Positions 1-11,029 of a stretch of 64,000 bases of DNA are shown here, piece after piece. This stretch comes from Hormiphora californensis (Eukaryota > Ctenophora > Tentaculata > Cydippida > Pleurobrachiidae). Both the position numbers and the translations under genes were made by a program. The DNA is taken from contig CM035353.1 of assembly GCA_020137815.1 (NCBI GenBank), positions 3,116,471 to 3,180,470 on the forward strand, written 5' to 3'. Under the pieces are notes generated by a model, which was given only the letters and a program-made list of their open reading frames with translations, was not told the origin of the DNA and made no database searches. Position 1 is the first letter of the stretch. The number at the start of each line of letters is the position of its first letter.

Positions 1-97
1 AAATAGTGGAAAACGTAAAAACAAGAACAAGCGGCCATTACGGATACAGAACTATAACAACTCTCTCCAGTGTAATGTTCAAGCTCCTAGAAAAGTT

Positions 98-385
98 ACA
101 ATGAAATAGTGTTTATTTAGGACTGTAGACGACTCGGAGATTTATTTCAGGAAAGATAATACGGGACGGTTTCGACGTTTAACGTCATCATCAGCTATAA
201 ATAGAAAAGAAATGTTAGTTAATAAATCACTCAATTACTTAAATATCAATAAGAACTATACTAACTAACATTTCTTTTCTATTTATAGCTGATGATGACG
301 TTAAACGTCGAAACCGTCCCGTATTATCTTTCCTGAAATAAATCTCCGAGTCGTCTACAGTCCTAAATAAACACTATTTCATTGT
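98..385. repeat. Perfect palindrome (123-bp arms) with hammerhead-ribozyme-like core
   Basis: Arms 98-220 and 263-385 are exact reverse complements, separated by a 42-bp AT-rich spacer. The right arm on the + strand contains CTGATGA (289-295), a short self-complementary stem (GACGT/ACGTC) and GAAAC (310-314). That is the conserved-core order of hammerhead ribozymes. Because of the palindrome the same core lies on the - strand in the left arm. Hammerhead motifs are known from the terminal repeats of Penelope-like retroelements and from retrozymes. I could not draw a convincing stem III and cleavage triplet within one arm, so catalytic competence is not claimed. Flanking sequence (1-97, 386-640) shows no recognisable gene. 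Confidence 0.7.
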
Positions 386-732
386 ATCAAAACTATGCGA
401 CTCAAAAAACAGCCGATTGGTCAACTTATTGATCCTAGAAAAGTTGTTAATCCGCTATCAACGCACAACAGGGGACATATACAACCGGTTGCACGACCTT
501 CAATACGGTTTATCCCGGGAAAGGGAAGCGAGGAAGGCATGAAAGGACTGGCAAGAGACACTAGACAGTTGATTGGACAACTTTTCTGTGGATAGATTTA
601 TCAAATTAGAGTTAATAAATTACTAAAATCGACTAGATGAAGACAAATAGTGGGAAAAAGAAACAACGACAAAACGATCAATTAACACACCAGCCCGGTG
701 GGGCTTGTTGCACTGTCGAACCTCCTCCCTTT

Positions 733-851
733 TTTTTTTCTTACAAATTCACTAACCCCAACACCGATTGGCATCACTTTCCAACAGCCGAAGAGAAGCT
801 GCCGAAGAGAGAAAGGGGGTAACCGTATGAAGAGTTAATCGCGATGAGTCT

Positions 852-890
<39 letters not shown>

Positions 891-1013
891 CTTTTTTTTT
901 AAAATTCACTAACCCCAACACCGATTGGCATCACTTTCCAACAGCCGAAGAGAAGCTGCCGAAGAGAGAAAGGGGGTAACCGTATGAAGAGTTAATCGCG
1001 ATGAGTCTCATTC
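733..1013. repeat. Direct duplication of a ~115-bp segment around a poly-T tract
   Basis: A segment beginning with a T-run and reading through AAATTCACTAACCCCAACAC to GATGAGTCTCATT occurs at about 740-856 and again at 897-1013. A nearly pure poly-T tract (about 853-900) lies between the copies. The tail GATGAGTCTCATTCACATTG recurs at 1456-1475, bracketing the transposon-protein remnant at 1112-1440. Confidence 0.7.
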
Positions 1014-1111
1014 ACATTGGGTTCGATCATTTGCCCCTGGTGTTGGGGTTAGTAATAAATAAACCTTAAAATCACTCACTCAAATAAACAATAAATATTA
1101 TAAATAAAAAG

Positions 1112-1440
1112 TCAGTCAGTAAAATCACACATTGCGATGGGTGGTGGAGTCGTGAACTTTTTCCTCGTGCCCCTGAGTGAGACCAAGGTACTTCTGAGAA
1201 GACAGAATCGTATCCGTGTTCTCAAGAAGTTAATCACTTCAGCATATTTGTCCTTGTGTTTGGTAGAGATGCGTGAAGCGAGCTTTTTGATTAGTCGTTC
1301 TGCCTCTGGTCCGGAACCTCCGGAAGTGGCCATAATAAACGGGGTGAAAGCCCCTCTCTCCGACTCTCTGATTCGTTGTTGGTAATCACGTTTCTTCCGA
1401 CTTTCATTCATTTTGTACAGAGATTTTGGGTCTTTTCCTC
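1112..1440 (-). pseudogene. C-terminal remnant of a transposon-encoded RT-associated protein
   Basis: The - strand reads an open segment of about 110 codons (in frame from about 1440, ATG at 1411) containing the pattern RGAFTPFIMATSGGSGPEAE...KLASRIS...FLRTRIRFCLLRST. I recognise this arrangement (GSFTPLVF.TSGGMG...RLA..I...INW.R.R.SFALLRS) as the conserved C-terminal domain of reverse-transcriptase-containing repeat proteins common in cnidarian and mollusc genomes; this is memory of a family pattern, not a search. The frame is stopped upstream near 1457, where the copy meets the repeated GATGAGTCTCATT motif. It is a fragment, not an intact gene. Confidence 0.5.
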
Positions 1441-1689
1441 TGTAACTGACAACTAATGAGTCTCATTCACATTGGGTTCGATCATTTGCCCCCGGTGTGT
1501 TGGAATGCGCTGCAGCCCCCTCATGCGCGCACCCCCGCAACGAGGGGACTGAAGGGAATGCCGCGCGCGCGTTTGGCCTGAGCTCAGGACGGGCCCGGCT
1601 GGGTCGAAGATAACTTTGCGAGCGAAAAAACGGCGGTGCTTATAACTTTGGCCCCTGAAGTCCGTTTGACTTGATTCTTTCACTAGCTG

Positions 1690-2640
1690 TTAGATCTGAC
1701 AATTATCTACCTTGCTGTTTTTGAGAGAAGTAAATTGGACTTCAGGAGGCTGAGCAATAACCGTTCAAAGATGGGTTGTTTTCAAAAAGTGACGTCACAG
1801 ATTCTTGCAGGGACACTTTGTTTCAAATTTGAATTAAAATCTCGAATTTTTTTATTTTACCGCACTCGATTTTGCGGAGTTTGGTTCATATCTCCTGTTC
1901 CTGATAAGATAGAGACCTGAAACCGGTTGCATTTGAAAGCTGTTATACTCCATTTTTTTTCAACTGTTCACCCCCCAAAGTCGTGCGCGGAATTGTTTTG
2001 CGCGTTTATCACATGTTAACGTGTAGCGCGCGCCACCCAAATTCGAATTTTTTATCAAATTTCAGTTTTTGGGTGAACAGTTGAAAAAAAATGGACTTTA
2101 TCTTCCTGTTTCCAACGCTACCAAAACGATTTCTGTACCTTATCTGGAACCGGAGATATGATTGATTATGTATTCCCCCCCTAGCGCGGTATTCCCTCCA
2201 GGCCCCTTATATTATATTAAAGGTCCTCCCAAACTATTATGTCCCTTGCTGCGCGCGACCGGATTTTAGACAGCCATAGCTCCACCCCCTGATGGGATAG
2301 AGACTTGAAATTTGTTTTGTGAGGAGATCTTGTCGAGTTCTTCCTACAAAACAAATTTCAAGTCTTTATCTCATCAGGGAGTGGAATTATGACCGTGGGA
2401 AATTTCACAAAACCCGAGTGAGGGACATAGTAGTTTGGGGAGTACTTTATAAGGGGCCTGCAACGTATGCCAACCCGGTGTGCCTCCCTCCGCAAGCACT
2501 GCAGCCAGCATCTCAAGATCTGGTGCGCGCGCGGAGGAGAGGAGATGCGCGGCTGAAACCGGCAGTGAATTATTCTGATTCTCGCGCAATGTACATCTCA
2601 ATTTAAAGAGCACGGTTATCAACTGACTATTACTAAATAA
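1690..2640. repeat. Repeat-like intergenic DNA with two inverted repeats
   Basis: No gene is visible. One inverted repeat pairs 1951-1976 (CCATTTTTTTTCAACTGTTC) with 2073-2096. A second pairs 2290-2320 (GATAGAGACTTGAAATTTG) with 2346-2377. Variants of the second motif, usually followed by CATCAGGA.CCGGAGATA, recur at 1897, 2133, 25.8 kb, 26.0 kb, 32.4 kb and 50.4 kb, so this is probably a dispersed repeat family. Confidence 0.45.
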
Positions 2641-3109
2641 ATAACCCGGTAAATTACCGTAAATAGAGGAAATGTTTCCATCTAGTATAAATCCCCTGTC
2701 AATCGAATTTTACGGGTACCGAGGTGTTTTCTTGAGTTCTTTTAATCTCGACCCGGTGACCCCTTCCAACGCCATTTCACCATGTCCTGATCAATAATCT
2801 ACCGGTACCATGACCACCATCAGTATTTGACTAAGTATAAAACACGTTAATTTTGTTTGTGTATATAATTATAATCATTATGAGATTGTATACAGTAGCT
2901 CCTCGCTCAATTTACCCACATATCTCGTCCATTTAATTTTCACAACAACAGTTTTCTTGTAATGACAGACTTTTTCATTTTTATTTTTAATAAACCGGTC
3001 GTCTGGTTAAAAGACTCCTTGAAGCTACAAAAAAGTGTCAAATTGTCCTCAAATTAAACTATGAATAGGGTTGAAGTGAGACTCTACGGAGACACAAACA
3101 CTCACTCAC

Positions 3110-3230
<121 letters not shown>

Positions 3231-3422
3231 AGAGTTAACTTTATAACATTATAATCGGGAGAGCAACAGTGAGTAATAAAAACTAAAAAAATATAGTTTA
3301 AAAGTCAAACTCAATAGTATGTTGCACGTGTTACATAAAGCTTTATAATACTTGTTATAATTCCTAATAATTAATTCTCTTTCTCACATACAGTACAACT
3401 ACAAGATATATACGGTAGGCGG

Positions 3423-3531
3423 CAGGAACCGACCGAAACAAGTAAACAACCAATCAGAACTCGTTATTTAGGTCACGTGACTGGTTATCAGCCAATCAGG
3501 GACCAGTATTTCCTGATTCGGTCGGTTCCTG
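3423..3531 (+). mobile_element. 109-bp hAT-like MITE (family A), copy 1
   Basis: Terminal inverted repeats are CAGGAACCGACCGAA and TTCGGTCGGTTCCTG. The interior reads AAGTAAACAACCAATCAGAA ... CACGTGACTGGTTATCAGCC. Flanks GTAGGCGG (left) and GTTGGCGG (right) are an 8-bp target duplication with one mismatch. An 8-bp duplication and a CAGG terminus fit the hAT superfamily. It is far too short to encode a transposase. Confidence 0.85.
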
Positions 3532-3810
3532 GTTGGCGGAATCTATCGACCGGGCCAGCTCAGATTTTAACCATTTTACCCTAAATGTAAACATGTAGTA
3601 ATTGGCCAGTAACACCGCACCAGCCTGCCTCAATGACTCGTTTATTGTGCCAGGGACTCAGAGCTATATGATACATTTCCAAAAGAGAGCTATAATACTT
3701 GTCGTTTGGGTTTACGCATGGATACATTTTCTGACTGAATGGTTGTTCTCGCACAGTATAACTAATAACATAGCTACAAAAACACAGGGTGAGTATAACA
3801 TGCACACAAT

Positions 3811-3919
3811 GAGGAACCGACCGAATTAAGTAAACAACCAATCAGAACTCGTTATTTAGGTCATGTGACTGGTTATCAGCCAATCAGGGACTAGTACTTC
3901 CTGATTCGGTCGGTTCCTG
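3811..3919 (+). mobile_element. hAT-like MITE family A, copy 2
   Basis: Same element as copy 1 (first base G instead of C). It is flanked on both sides by the perfect 8-bp duplication CACACAAT (3803-3810 and 3920-3927). The 3930-4330 interval to the right has simple repeats and no visible gene. Confidence 0.9.
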
Positions 3920-4339
3920 CACACAATATAATATCATAGCTGCAGACACAGGGGCTGGACGATCTCACAGAATTAAAGTTGTCCTCTATACATAACGATC
4001 TATACCGCAACCGATTCTATCTCTCTCTCTCTGCTTCAATTACAAAACACCCCCTACACTCCACACAAGTGTAACTCAACTCAACTCCACACAAGCGTTT
4101 ATCAGTAACTCAACTCCACACACTTTCTGACTCTGGCATGATACAACTACACAACGTCAACATCGGATGATACCACTTCAACGGTAGACAGTTTTTAAGA
4201 GCATATTATTAGGAATCCGGCCGGAGCGCTGTTATATTAATCGCTGACACCCTTTATCTTCTTCATCCAAATGTCCCGTAGTTCCTTGGTATCCGCGGCT
4301 AGAACCAAGTTTTTCCGTTCCGTACTTATCTGGTCAGAG

Positions 4340-5270
4340 GGAGAATGTGTCAGAGAGGGGGGTGGAGGAGGGGGAGAATGTGTTAGAGCGGGGGTGGAGG
4401 AGGGGGAGAATGTGTTAGAGCGGGGGTGGAGGAGGGGGAGAATGTGTTAGAGCGGGGACGAGGAGGAGGGGGAGAATGTGTTAGAGCGGGGGAGGAGGAG
4501 GAGGGGGAATGTGTTAGAGCGGGGGTGGAGGAGGGGGAGAATGTGTTAGAGCGGGGTGGAGGAGGGGGAGCATGTGTTAGAGCGGGGGTGGAGGAGGGGG
4601 AGAATGTGATAGAGCGGGGGTGGAGGAGGGGGATAATGTGTTAGAGCGGGGGTGGAGGAGGGGGAGAATGTGTTAGAGCGGGGGTGGAGGAGGGGGAGAA
4701 TGTGTTAGAGCGGGGGTGGAGGAGGAGGAGAATGTGTTAGAGCGGGGGTGGAGGAGGGGGAGAATGTGTTAGAGCGGGGGTGGGAGGAGGGGGAGAATGT
4801 GTTAGAGCGGGGGTGGGGGAGGGGGAGAATGTGTTAGAGCGGGGGTGGAGGAGGGGGAGAATGTGTTAGAGCGGGGGTGGAGGAGGGGGAGAATGTGTTA
4901 GAGCGGGGTAGGAGGAGGAGGGGAGAATGTGTATGAGCGGGGGTGGAAGGAGGGGGATGAATTGTTAGAGCGGGGGACGGGATGGGAAGGAGGGGTAGAA
5001 TGTGGTTAGAGCGGGGTGGAGGAGGGGAGAATGTGTTAGAGCGGGGGGGGAGGTAGGGGGGAGGGAGGGGGAGAAGTGGTTAGTAGGCGGGGTGGAGGAG
5101 AAGGGGGAGAATTTTTTTATAGCGGGGGGTTTAGAGGGTGGAGAATGTGTTAGAACGCGGGAAGGAGGAGGGGGAGATGTGGTTTAGAAGGCGTGGGGTG
5201 GAGGGGAAGGGGAGAATGTGTTATAGCGGGGGTGGAGGGGGAGAATGTGTTAGAGCGGGGATGGAGGAGG
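4340..5270. repeat. G-rich ~32-bp minisatellite
   Basis: About 28 copies of a ~32-bp unit (AGAGCGGGGGTGGAGGAGGG GGAGAATGTGTT), regular at 4370-4880 and increasingly degenerate to the right. Every unit carries several G runs of 3-5, so the + strand could form G-quadruplexes. Open frames through it are a by-product of the repeat. Confidence 0.95.
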
Positions 5271-5559
5271 TATTCTCTCCATGAAATGAATTTCCCATGT
5301 ATCCTTGAGACATATTGATATTTTTCAGGTTATGAGAGTGGCACCATCCCCCCCCCTCAATTTCCCATGCACGATCCCCTCCAAAATATAAACCGTAGTG
5401 GGCGAGTAAACACCTCAATCCCAGTATATAACGCACCACACGGCAATTGAAATAAGAACGGATAAAGAACATCACAAAATTTCAATTCACATAACTCAGA
5501 TTCGAATTTCTGATCAACAGCTCTCACAAAATACACTCGTTAACAGTAGGTTTAGTTCC

Positions 5560-5850
5560 ATCAACCCATTGACAGTAAGTATACATACAGTCATTTCATA
5601 TTGGCGATAATTGTTCCGATAATTGTCAGATGATTGCCTGCTTGGGGTGGCGCTTGAGCTATGCTACAGAGAAATCTGTACCAAAATTGGACCGTCGCTG
5701 AACGCCATTTGTAATAGGAGATCAGCACCACAGCATCGTTCCGACCTACTTTTTTTTTAAAGTTCAGATAATTGTGCCGATAATTGTCAGATAATTGTGC
5801 CGATAATTGTCAGATAATTGTTCCGATAATTGTCCCGATGATTATCCTGC
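5560..5850. repeat. Short tandem GATAATTGT repeats 3' of the Ig gene
   Basis: GATAATTG(T/C)YCCGATAATTGTC-type units of about 20-22 bp recur at 5605-5630 and densely at 5765-5840. They end just downstream of the Ig-receptor stop codon, so they would lie in its 3' UTR or 3' flank. 5270-5560 shows nothing recognisable. Confidence 0.6.
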
Positions 5851-5852
5851 AC

Positions 5853-8617
5853 CTAAATCTCGCTCATTGGTGACTCCATGACAGGATAACTCTCAAGCAG
5901 GACATTCTCATCTACAACAACCTCCAACTTATCATACCCAGATCCACCCTCCTCCATGAGAATGGCATCCCCATTATTATTGACCCGGGGGTAATCATAT
6001 TCTACCGCACTCTCGTATATGGGCTCCTGATCCGGGGGCGGGGTGTCCAATTGGGGTGGCGTGGAGCAGGGTGGCGAGGATACAATGGTCCTGTAGTCGG
6101 TCTTCCTGAGGTTCAACATGGGAGGTGGTCTGGAGGGCAGCACTGGTATGCCTCCTCCTCGACACTCCACCTCCGAGTACTGTGTACCAGAACCACCTCT
6201 GGTGGTGGTGATCATCCTGGTTGAGGGATGTCTCATCTCGGTGTAATCTGCTAAATCATCCGCCGGGTGGATTACTGAACGTTTCAGACTTCCATTCTTA
6301 TTGCTCCGGACACTCCGAAGTGTGTCCGTAGTGAAGCTCTCCCTGCTGTGCCGCCTCGTGGGAATCTTCCTAGGGGTATCGTAGATATCATCTACCATGA
6401 GCACACCCCCACCCACAGTGGTTATGGAGGACCGGACACTATCGTACTGGCCCGCGGTGCGGTGATGGTGGGATGTGGGTATTTTTACTGCATGGTATCG
6501 TTGCTTTCTTGTCGCTTTTCTTGCCACTAGACAGATAACAGATATGAGGATGACCAGCAGGATTACCCCACCACCAAGTATACCAAACAGGGCATACCTC
6601 ATCCCTGACTCCTCCCCGGCCTCCTCTTCTTCGTCCTCTGAGAAAGTTGCTTCTCCCCTTTCCTCCTCCAATATCTCTTCTACCTCTGTCTCGTTATCAT
6701 CAGGGTTGAGAGGAGGAATTGGTGAAACACCCTCTCCACCCTGTTCCTCTGTCAGTGCAATGGGTGCGGGTGGTGCAGAAGTAAAGGGGGGTGGCGGGTC
6801 AGTTACGGGGAACAGGAGGACCAACTCCCCGCTCCTCTCTGTATAGTACTCATTGTGGACTACACACCTCACCCTCACCTCCATGTTCTTCCTAACCTCC
6901 GTGACCAACTCACTCGTGTAGGTTGTGGTGGTGAAGTTCTCACCCACAATATCACCCTCCATCATGGGTGGTCGAGAGGGTGTGGTGGTGAGTTCAAGTT
7001 CTACTTTTGGGGGCGGGTACGCCGTTCCCAGGCAGGTGAATGTAAGGGTGCTCTGGGACTCTGATGTCAATTTGAAGGAGACAGTGGCGGGTTGAGGGGC
7101 GTCCACAAAGGTTACAATTGAGTGTTGGATGAGAGATGTATCGTTTTTACCAACACATTGATAAGTGAGGTATTGTTTAGGAATGGATGGTAGATCGAGA
7201 GGGTATGGAACGCGGACTCCGTTTCTGTACCATTCTGCCCGACCTTGGGAGGCGATGCAAAGCGGGCTTATCTGTGCACTGAACGAGTATTCTGCCCTCT
7301 TGGTCCTCCTCCGGTCTTGTTCATCTCGAAATGTAAGAATTTCAGCTTTGGCTTTCCGAGCTGATTCAGAGGTGCCCGCGGAGTCACTCAAGGTTAGGGA
7401 GCGAACTGTGATGTACCAGATACGTTGGGGAATCTCCACAAAGTACAACTCGTTACGGACCGGTGGTTCTGAGAGGGGGTTGAGGTGTGAGAGAGTTATG
7501 GAGATAAAAAAGAAACGCTTTGATGGGTTGATAACAATTATTGTTATAATGTTTAAAATATAACTCGATTTAAGAAGGAATGGAACATACCTGAAACAGT
7601 CAGCCATAGGAGCTTGCTCTGGATTTTATCTCCGATCCTTGCCTCACAAACATACTTTCCTCCATCCTCCTGTAAACTCGCATTCCGTATCACCAGCTCA
7701 CTCCCCCGTCCCACCAACACATCCCCTCTCCGCCAGATAAAGGACACCTCACGAAAATCAGGAGCCTGGAAACCCGCACAAATACAATACCCAGAAAAGT
7801 CTCGCCCTGCTTCAACTATGGGGTTGCTAGGGACAACCACGTTACTCATGTAGTCATAGTTACTGTCCGCATTCTGGAAACTGAACTCCCCCAAACCGGT
7901 GATTTTCCACTCAACTACTGGAACAGTAATCCGCGCTGAGCCGTGGTCAACGTAAGCCACACACCGGTATACCAACCGTTGGTGTAAGGGCATGATGTTG
8001 TAGATCACAAAGCTGCTTGCTGTCAGCTGAGTTGCAAACCCAGTTTCCCCGCCCGAGTTATCCGATAGTTTGGTGTTTTCAGGGACAATCCAACTAGTTG
8101 GAACATTGTCCAGTATAGTACCATCTAAACTAACAATCTCCCAGGCTAGGGTGGCCTGCCCCGGGCCACTCTGGACCCGGTCCAAATTACAGTCATCAAG
8201 TTCCACTACGAAGGCAGATAGAAGGTCGGAGAGGACTTTGACCCGGTGCTTTTGAGTAGAGGTGATGTAGGTTACAGTAACCTTGGCGACGGAGCTCATT
8301 ATACTGTTTATACCGTGTTCCGCCCTACACTGGTAGTATCCGGTGTTCTGGACTAGTGTTAAAGGTAACTCAGGTCCTGTCCTTTCCAGGAGGGTGGATG
8401 GTGTGGTTGGATTGTCTGCGGAGTAAAACCAGGAGATTGTGGTCGTACCAGGATCGGAGGTGGTCTGGCATGTTAGGGTGTGGTTTTCACCCCGTAGCAG
8501 GGCCGTGCTGGACGGTTGGACGGTGAAGAGGAGGGATCCCGGGGTGAAGTGGGTGTTACCGGATATAACGAGAGGAGGCAGGCAGAGGAGGAGTAGGATT
8601 GTTATCGGTGGTATCAT
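5853..8617 (-). CDS. Ig-superfamily single-pass membrane receptor with tyrosine-rich tail
   Basis: Two exons: 8617-7591 and 7468-5853, with a 122-bp intron (donor CAG|GTATGT, acceptor CTCTCAG). Exon lengths sum to 2,643 nt, giving 880 residues in frame. The ATG at 8617 starts a clear signal peptide (MIPPITILLLLCLPPLVISG). The ectodomain has about five Ig-like segments with paired Cys/Trp: LTCQ..WFY..YYQC near residues 50-96, a divergent second ending YRCVAY, then YCICAGF..FIWRR..YVCEA. Exon 2 adds ISPLCIA..WYRN..YQCV and FTCLG..VRCVV. An acidic Glu-rich stalk precedes one membrane helix (about 634-657, ALFGILGGGVILLVILISVI). The ~220-residue cytoplasmic tail holds at least ten tyrosines, including SGYDKL (ITIM-like), QYSEV, DYRTI, DYTEM (YxxM) and IYESAVEYDYPRV, plus a proline-rich stretch. 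It resembles adhesion or immune-type signalling receptors, but I recognise no specific orthologue. A GA microsatellite lies just upstream of the start. Confidence 0.85.
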
Positions 8618-8696
8618 AGTATATCCTGGTAGATAATAGTCATAATAGTAATATGTGTACTGGAGTAATTGAGGAGAGAGGCAAACAGGATAATGC

Positions 8697-8700
8697 GATA

Positions 8701-8792
<92 letters not shown>

Positions 8793-8835
8793 GAGAGAGA
8801 GAGAGAGAGAAAAAGATAGAGAAAGAGAAAGAGAG
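8697..8835. repeat. (GA)n microsatellite in the 5' flank of the Ig gene
   Basis: About 110 bp of nearly pure GA, then GA-rich sequence to about 8835. It lies about 80 bp upstream of the receptor start codon, in probable promoter or 5' UTR DNA. Leucine/serine-rich open frames across it are artefacts of the repeat. Confidence 0.95.
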
Positions 8836-9217
8836 AGAACAAGGAAGAAAGAGGGCTAATTATCGATATCGGAGAAAAGGAATCGGTGAAGAGAAGTTAT
8901 CTAATTGTTTCGGCATGGTCAATGGGGAAATAAAAGTATACTAGTAGCAAACAAATAGAGGAAAACAAATTAACGAGAGAGAAAGAGAGAGAATTTAGAA
9001 TCTCAAAAGATATCAGACAGATAGTCTAATCTATGCATGAAATTTATAGCGAATTACTTTCACAACATTCTCAGCTCAGCACTATCATTAGATCTTCCTA
9101 TACTCAGTATCTATCTCTCTATCGCTCTAGGTCTCAAGGGCGGAAGTGTAGGGTTTCTGAGGTTCCTCCTAGCGAGCCCTACTAAACAAGCAATGATGGG
9201 GGATAAAACAAGGCAAT

Positions 9218-9256
9218 AGATAGAGAGAGAAAGAGAGAGAGAGAGAGAGATATATA

Positions 9257-9318
<62 letters not shown>

Positions 9319-9375
9319 TAAAGAGAGATAGGTAGAGAGAGATAGAGCGATAGAGAGAGATAGAGAGATAGGACA
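9218..9375. repeat. (GA)n / GATA-type microsatellite
   Basis: Imperfect GAGAGA and GATAGA repeats. The neighbouring stretches 8860-9215 and 9376-9650 show no gene I can support. Confidence 0.95.
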
Positions 9376-9651
9376 TAAGCAGTGAAGGATGTTTACCTGC
9401 ACGACTATCCCATCACGACTAGCTGCAGGAGGGTGTTTGTTTTACACAATGCGTGTGTGTGGGTATATTACCACCCGTATTATACACAATCTGCTGCAAC
9501 GGCCGTCATTGCGGCGGGTAGTACAAACAACACACTGCAGCTATTATAATAGTGGTCCAAACAACGTGGAAATGAGGCGTAAACAGCTGAGGAGTGAGGG
9601 GGGTATACTTATAGTAGCAGGTCATGAGCGGGTGTCTGCTTATAGATGGTA

Positions 9652-10090
9652 TTATACTGATTTAGGGATCTAATTTAGAGATCTGACCGAAACAAGTAAA
9701 CAACCAATCAGAACTCGTTATTTAGGTCACGTGACTGGTTATCAGCCAATCAGGGACCAGTATTTCCTGATTCGGTCGGTTCCTGGATCTAAGTCGTCTG
9801 TGCTTCTTCCCTCAGCTCACAGCTTTGTAGAAGAATAAGATCAGGGCGTATACAAGTACAAGTGTATTATATGGCTACAAATATAATTCAAGTTCATGCA
9901 GATGTTTATTTTATGTAGTAGAAAATGAAGAAAAACCGGAATTAATATCATGATGGCAGACTGACTAGGAGAGAAGCCTTCGCACCATCCTTTGTCTATA
10001 CTCACACACACGTGTGCATTGCACTCTGTGCATACTTGAGTGTGAAAAACATTACAGTCACAATTAGCGTATACTAGAAAGTTTCTATCA
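9652..10090 (+). repeat. Segmental duplication, copy A (partner at 19.79-20.22 kb)
   Basis: Sequence from ATACTGATTTAGGGATCTAA through AAGAATAAGATCAGGGCGTA to CGTATACTAGAAAGTTTCTA matches 19790-20224 with few differences. The two copies differ by independent MITE insertions: copy A carries family A at 9682-9785, copy B carries one at 19948-20047. Each copy therefore supplies the other's empty site. A CT microsatellite follows both copies. Confidence 0.9.
9682..9785 (+). mobile_element. hAT-like MITE family A, copy 3 (5' end lost)
   Basis: Begins within the left terminal repeat (GACCGAAACAAG) and runs to the full right terminus TTCGGTCGGTTCCTG. It is absent at the equivalent position of the duplicated segment at 19.8 kb. 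Confidence 0.85.
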
Positions 10091-10101
10091 CTTCGTGTGT
10101 C

Positions 10102-10205
<104 letters not shown>

Positions 10206-10434
10206 CCACAACACGCACCACTCCCACATGGGGCCGTAAGGTCCCATGTGGAAACAGGGTTAAATCCCCCGAGCCCGGATCCTGTTGGATCTGAGGGCCC
10301 GGAGGGCCCGGAGGAGTAAAGGTAGGTAGAACAATGTACATAAGGGTAGGTTGAACAATGTACATATGGGTTAAAGTATGATGCACGCAAATCAACTAAG
10401 GGGCACATAATCTAAAACTATGGACGAGCAAACG

Positions 10435-11029
10435 GACCGGCGATACTGATACACGTGCTTATAATATGGACCTTTGTTTCATTGATGATAGTATATTGGT
10501 CGGTGCAAATATTCACCCCAAACCTTCAAAGATTCTCTCATTCATACTCATATTATTACCAATGCAAAGGCTAAACTAAAATTGTACTATGTTATAGTGG
10601 GATAGTTAAACGTGAGTGGGGTAATGTGAAATGAAATCAAGAAATCGAAAATATGACTACTGGATTATATCCAAATAAGGGTTAATTCAACAATGTACAT
10701 TGCATTTAACAAATCGCATCCAAAGATTTTATGAAGGAGCTCTCGTATCAACCTAAAATAAAATAAAAAAGACGACCGTCATCATTCTTAGAAGATACCG
10801 AGGGAGGCGTCCATGTCGAGTGGATGACAGTGTGGACTGCAATTACCTGCTTTATCTCAAGTAAAGGAAGAAGACAAAAATTTGATTGTTATCCTTTGTT
10901 AATATTTTTTTTCCTCCCAAAAAAAATAAATAAAAAAAGCGTTTAAAGTGAAAGTGGACCTAAACAGAATTGTACATGCTTGATGTTGATATTAGAGTTA
11001 TGCTCTATATACTACCTAGCAGGAAACGA
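10435..11029 (+). repeat. Left part of an inverted segmental duplication with 55.99-57.07 kb
   Basis: This block and 12376-12880 together match the reverse complement of 55993-57070 nearly base for base (for example TGATACACGTGCTTATA and TTCAAAGATTCTCTCATTCA). At the 56-kb locus the two parts are contiguous. Here they are separated by the 1,338-bp transposon at 11030-12367. No protein-coding gene is recognisable in the duplicated DNA. Confidence 0.9.

Noticed and set aside
7553-8842. Extended Leu/Ser-rich N-terminus and run-on past the donor of the Ig exon
   Set aside because: The upstream part is a translated GA microsatellite. A signal peptide starts at the ATG at 8617, and a consensus donor at 7590 ends the exon.
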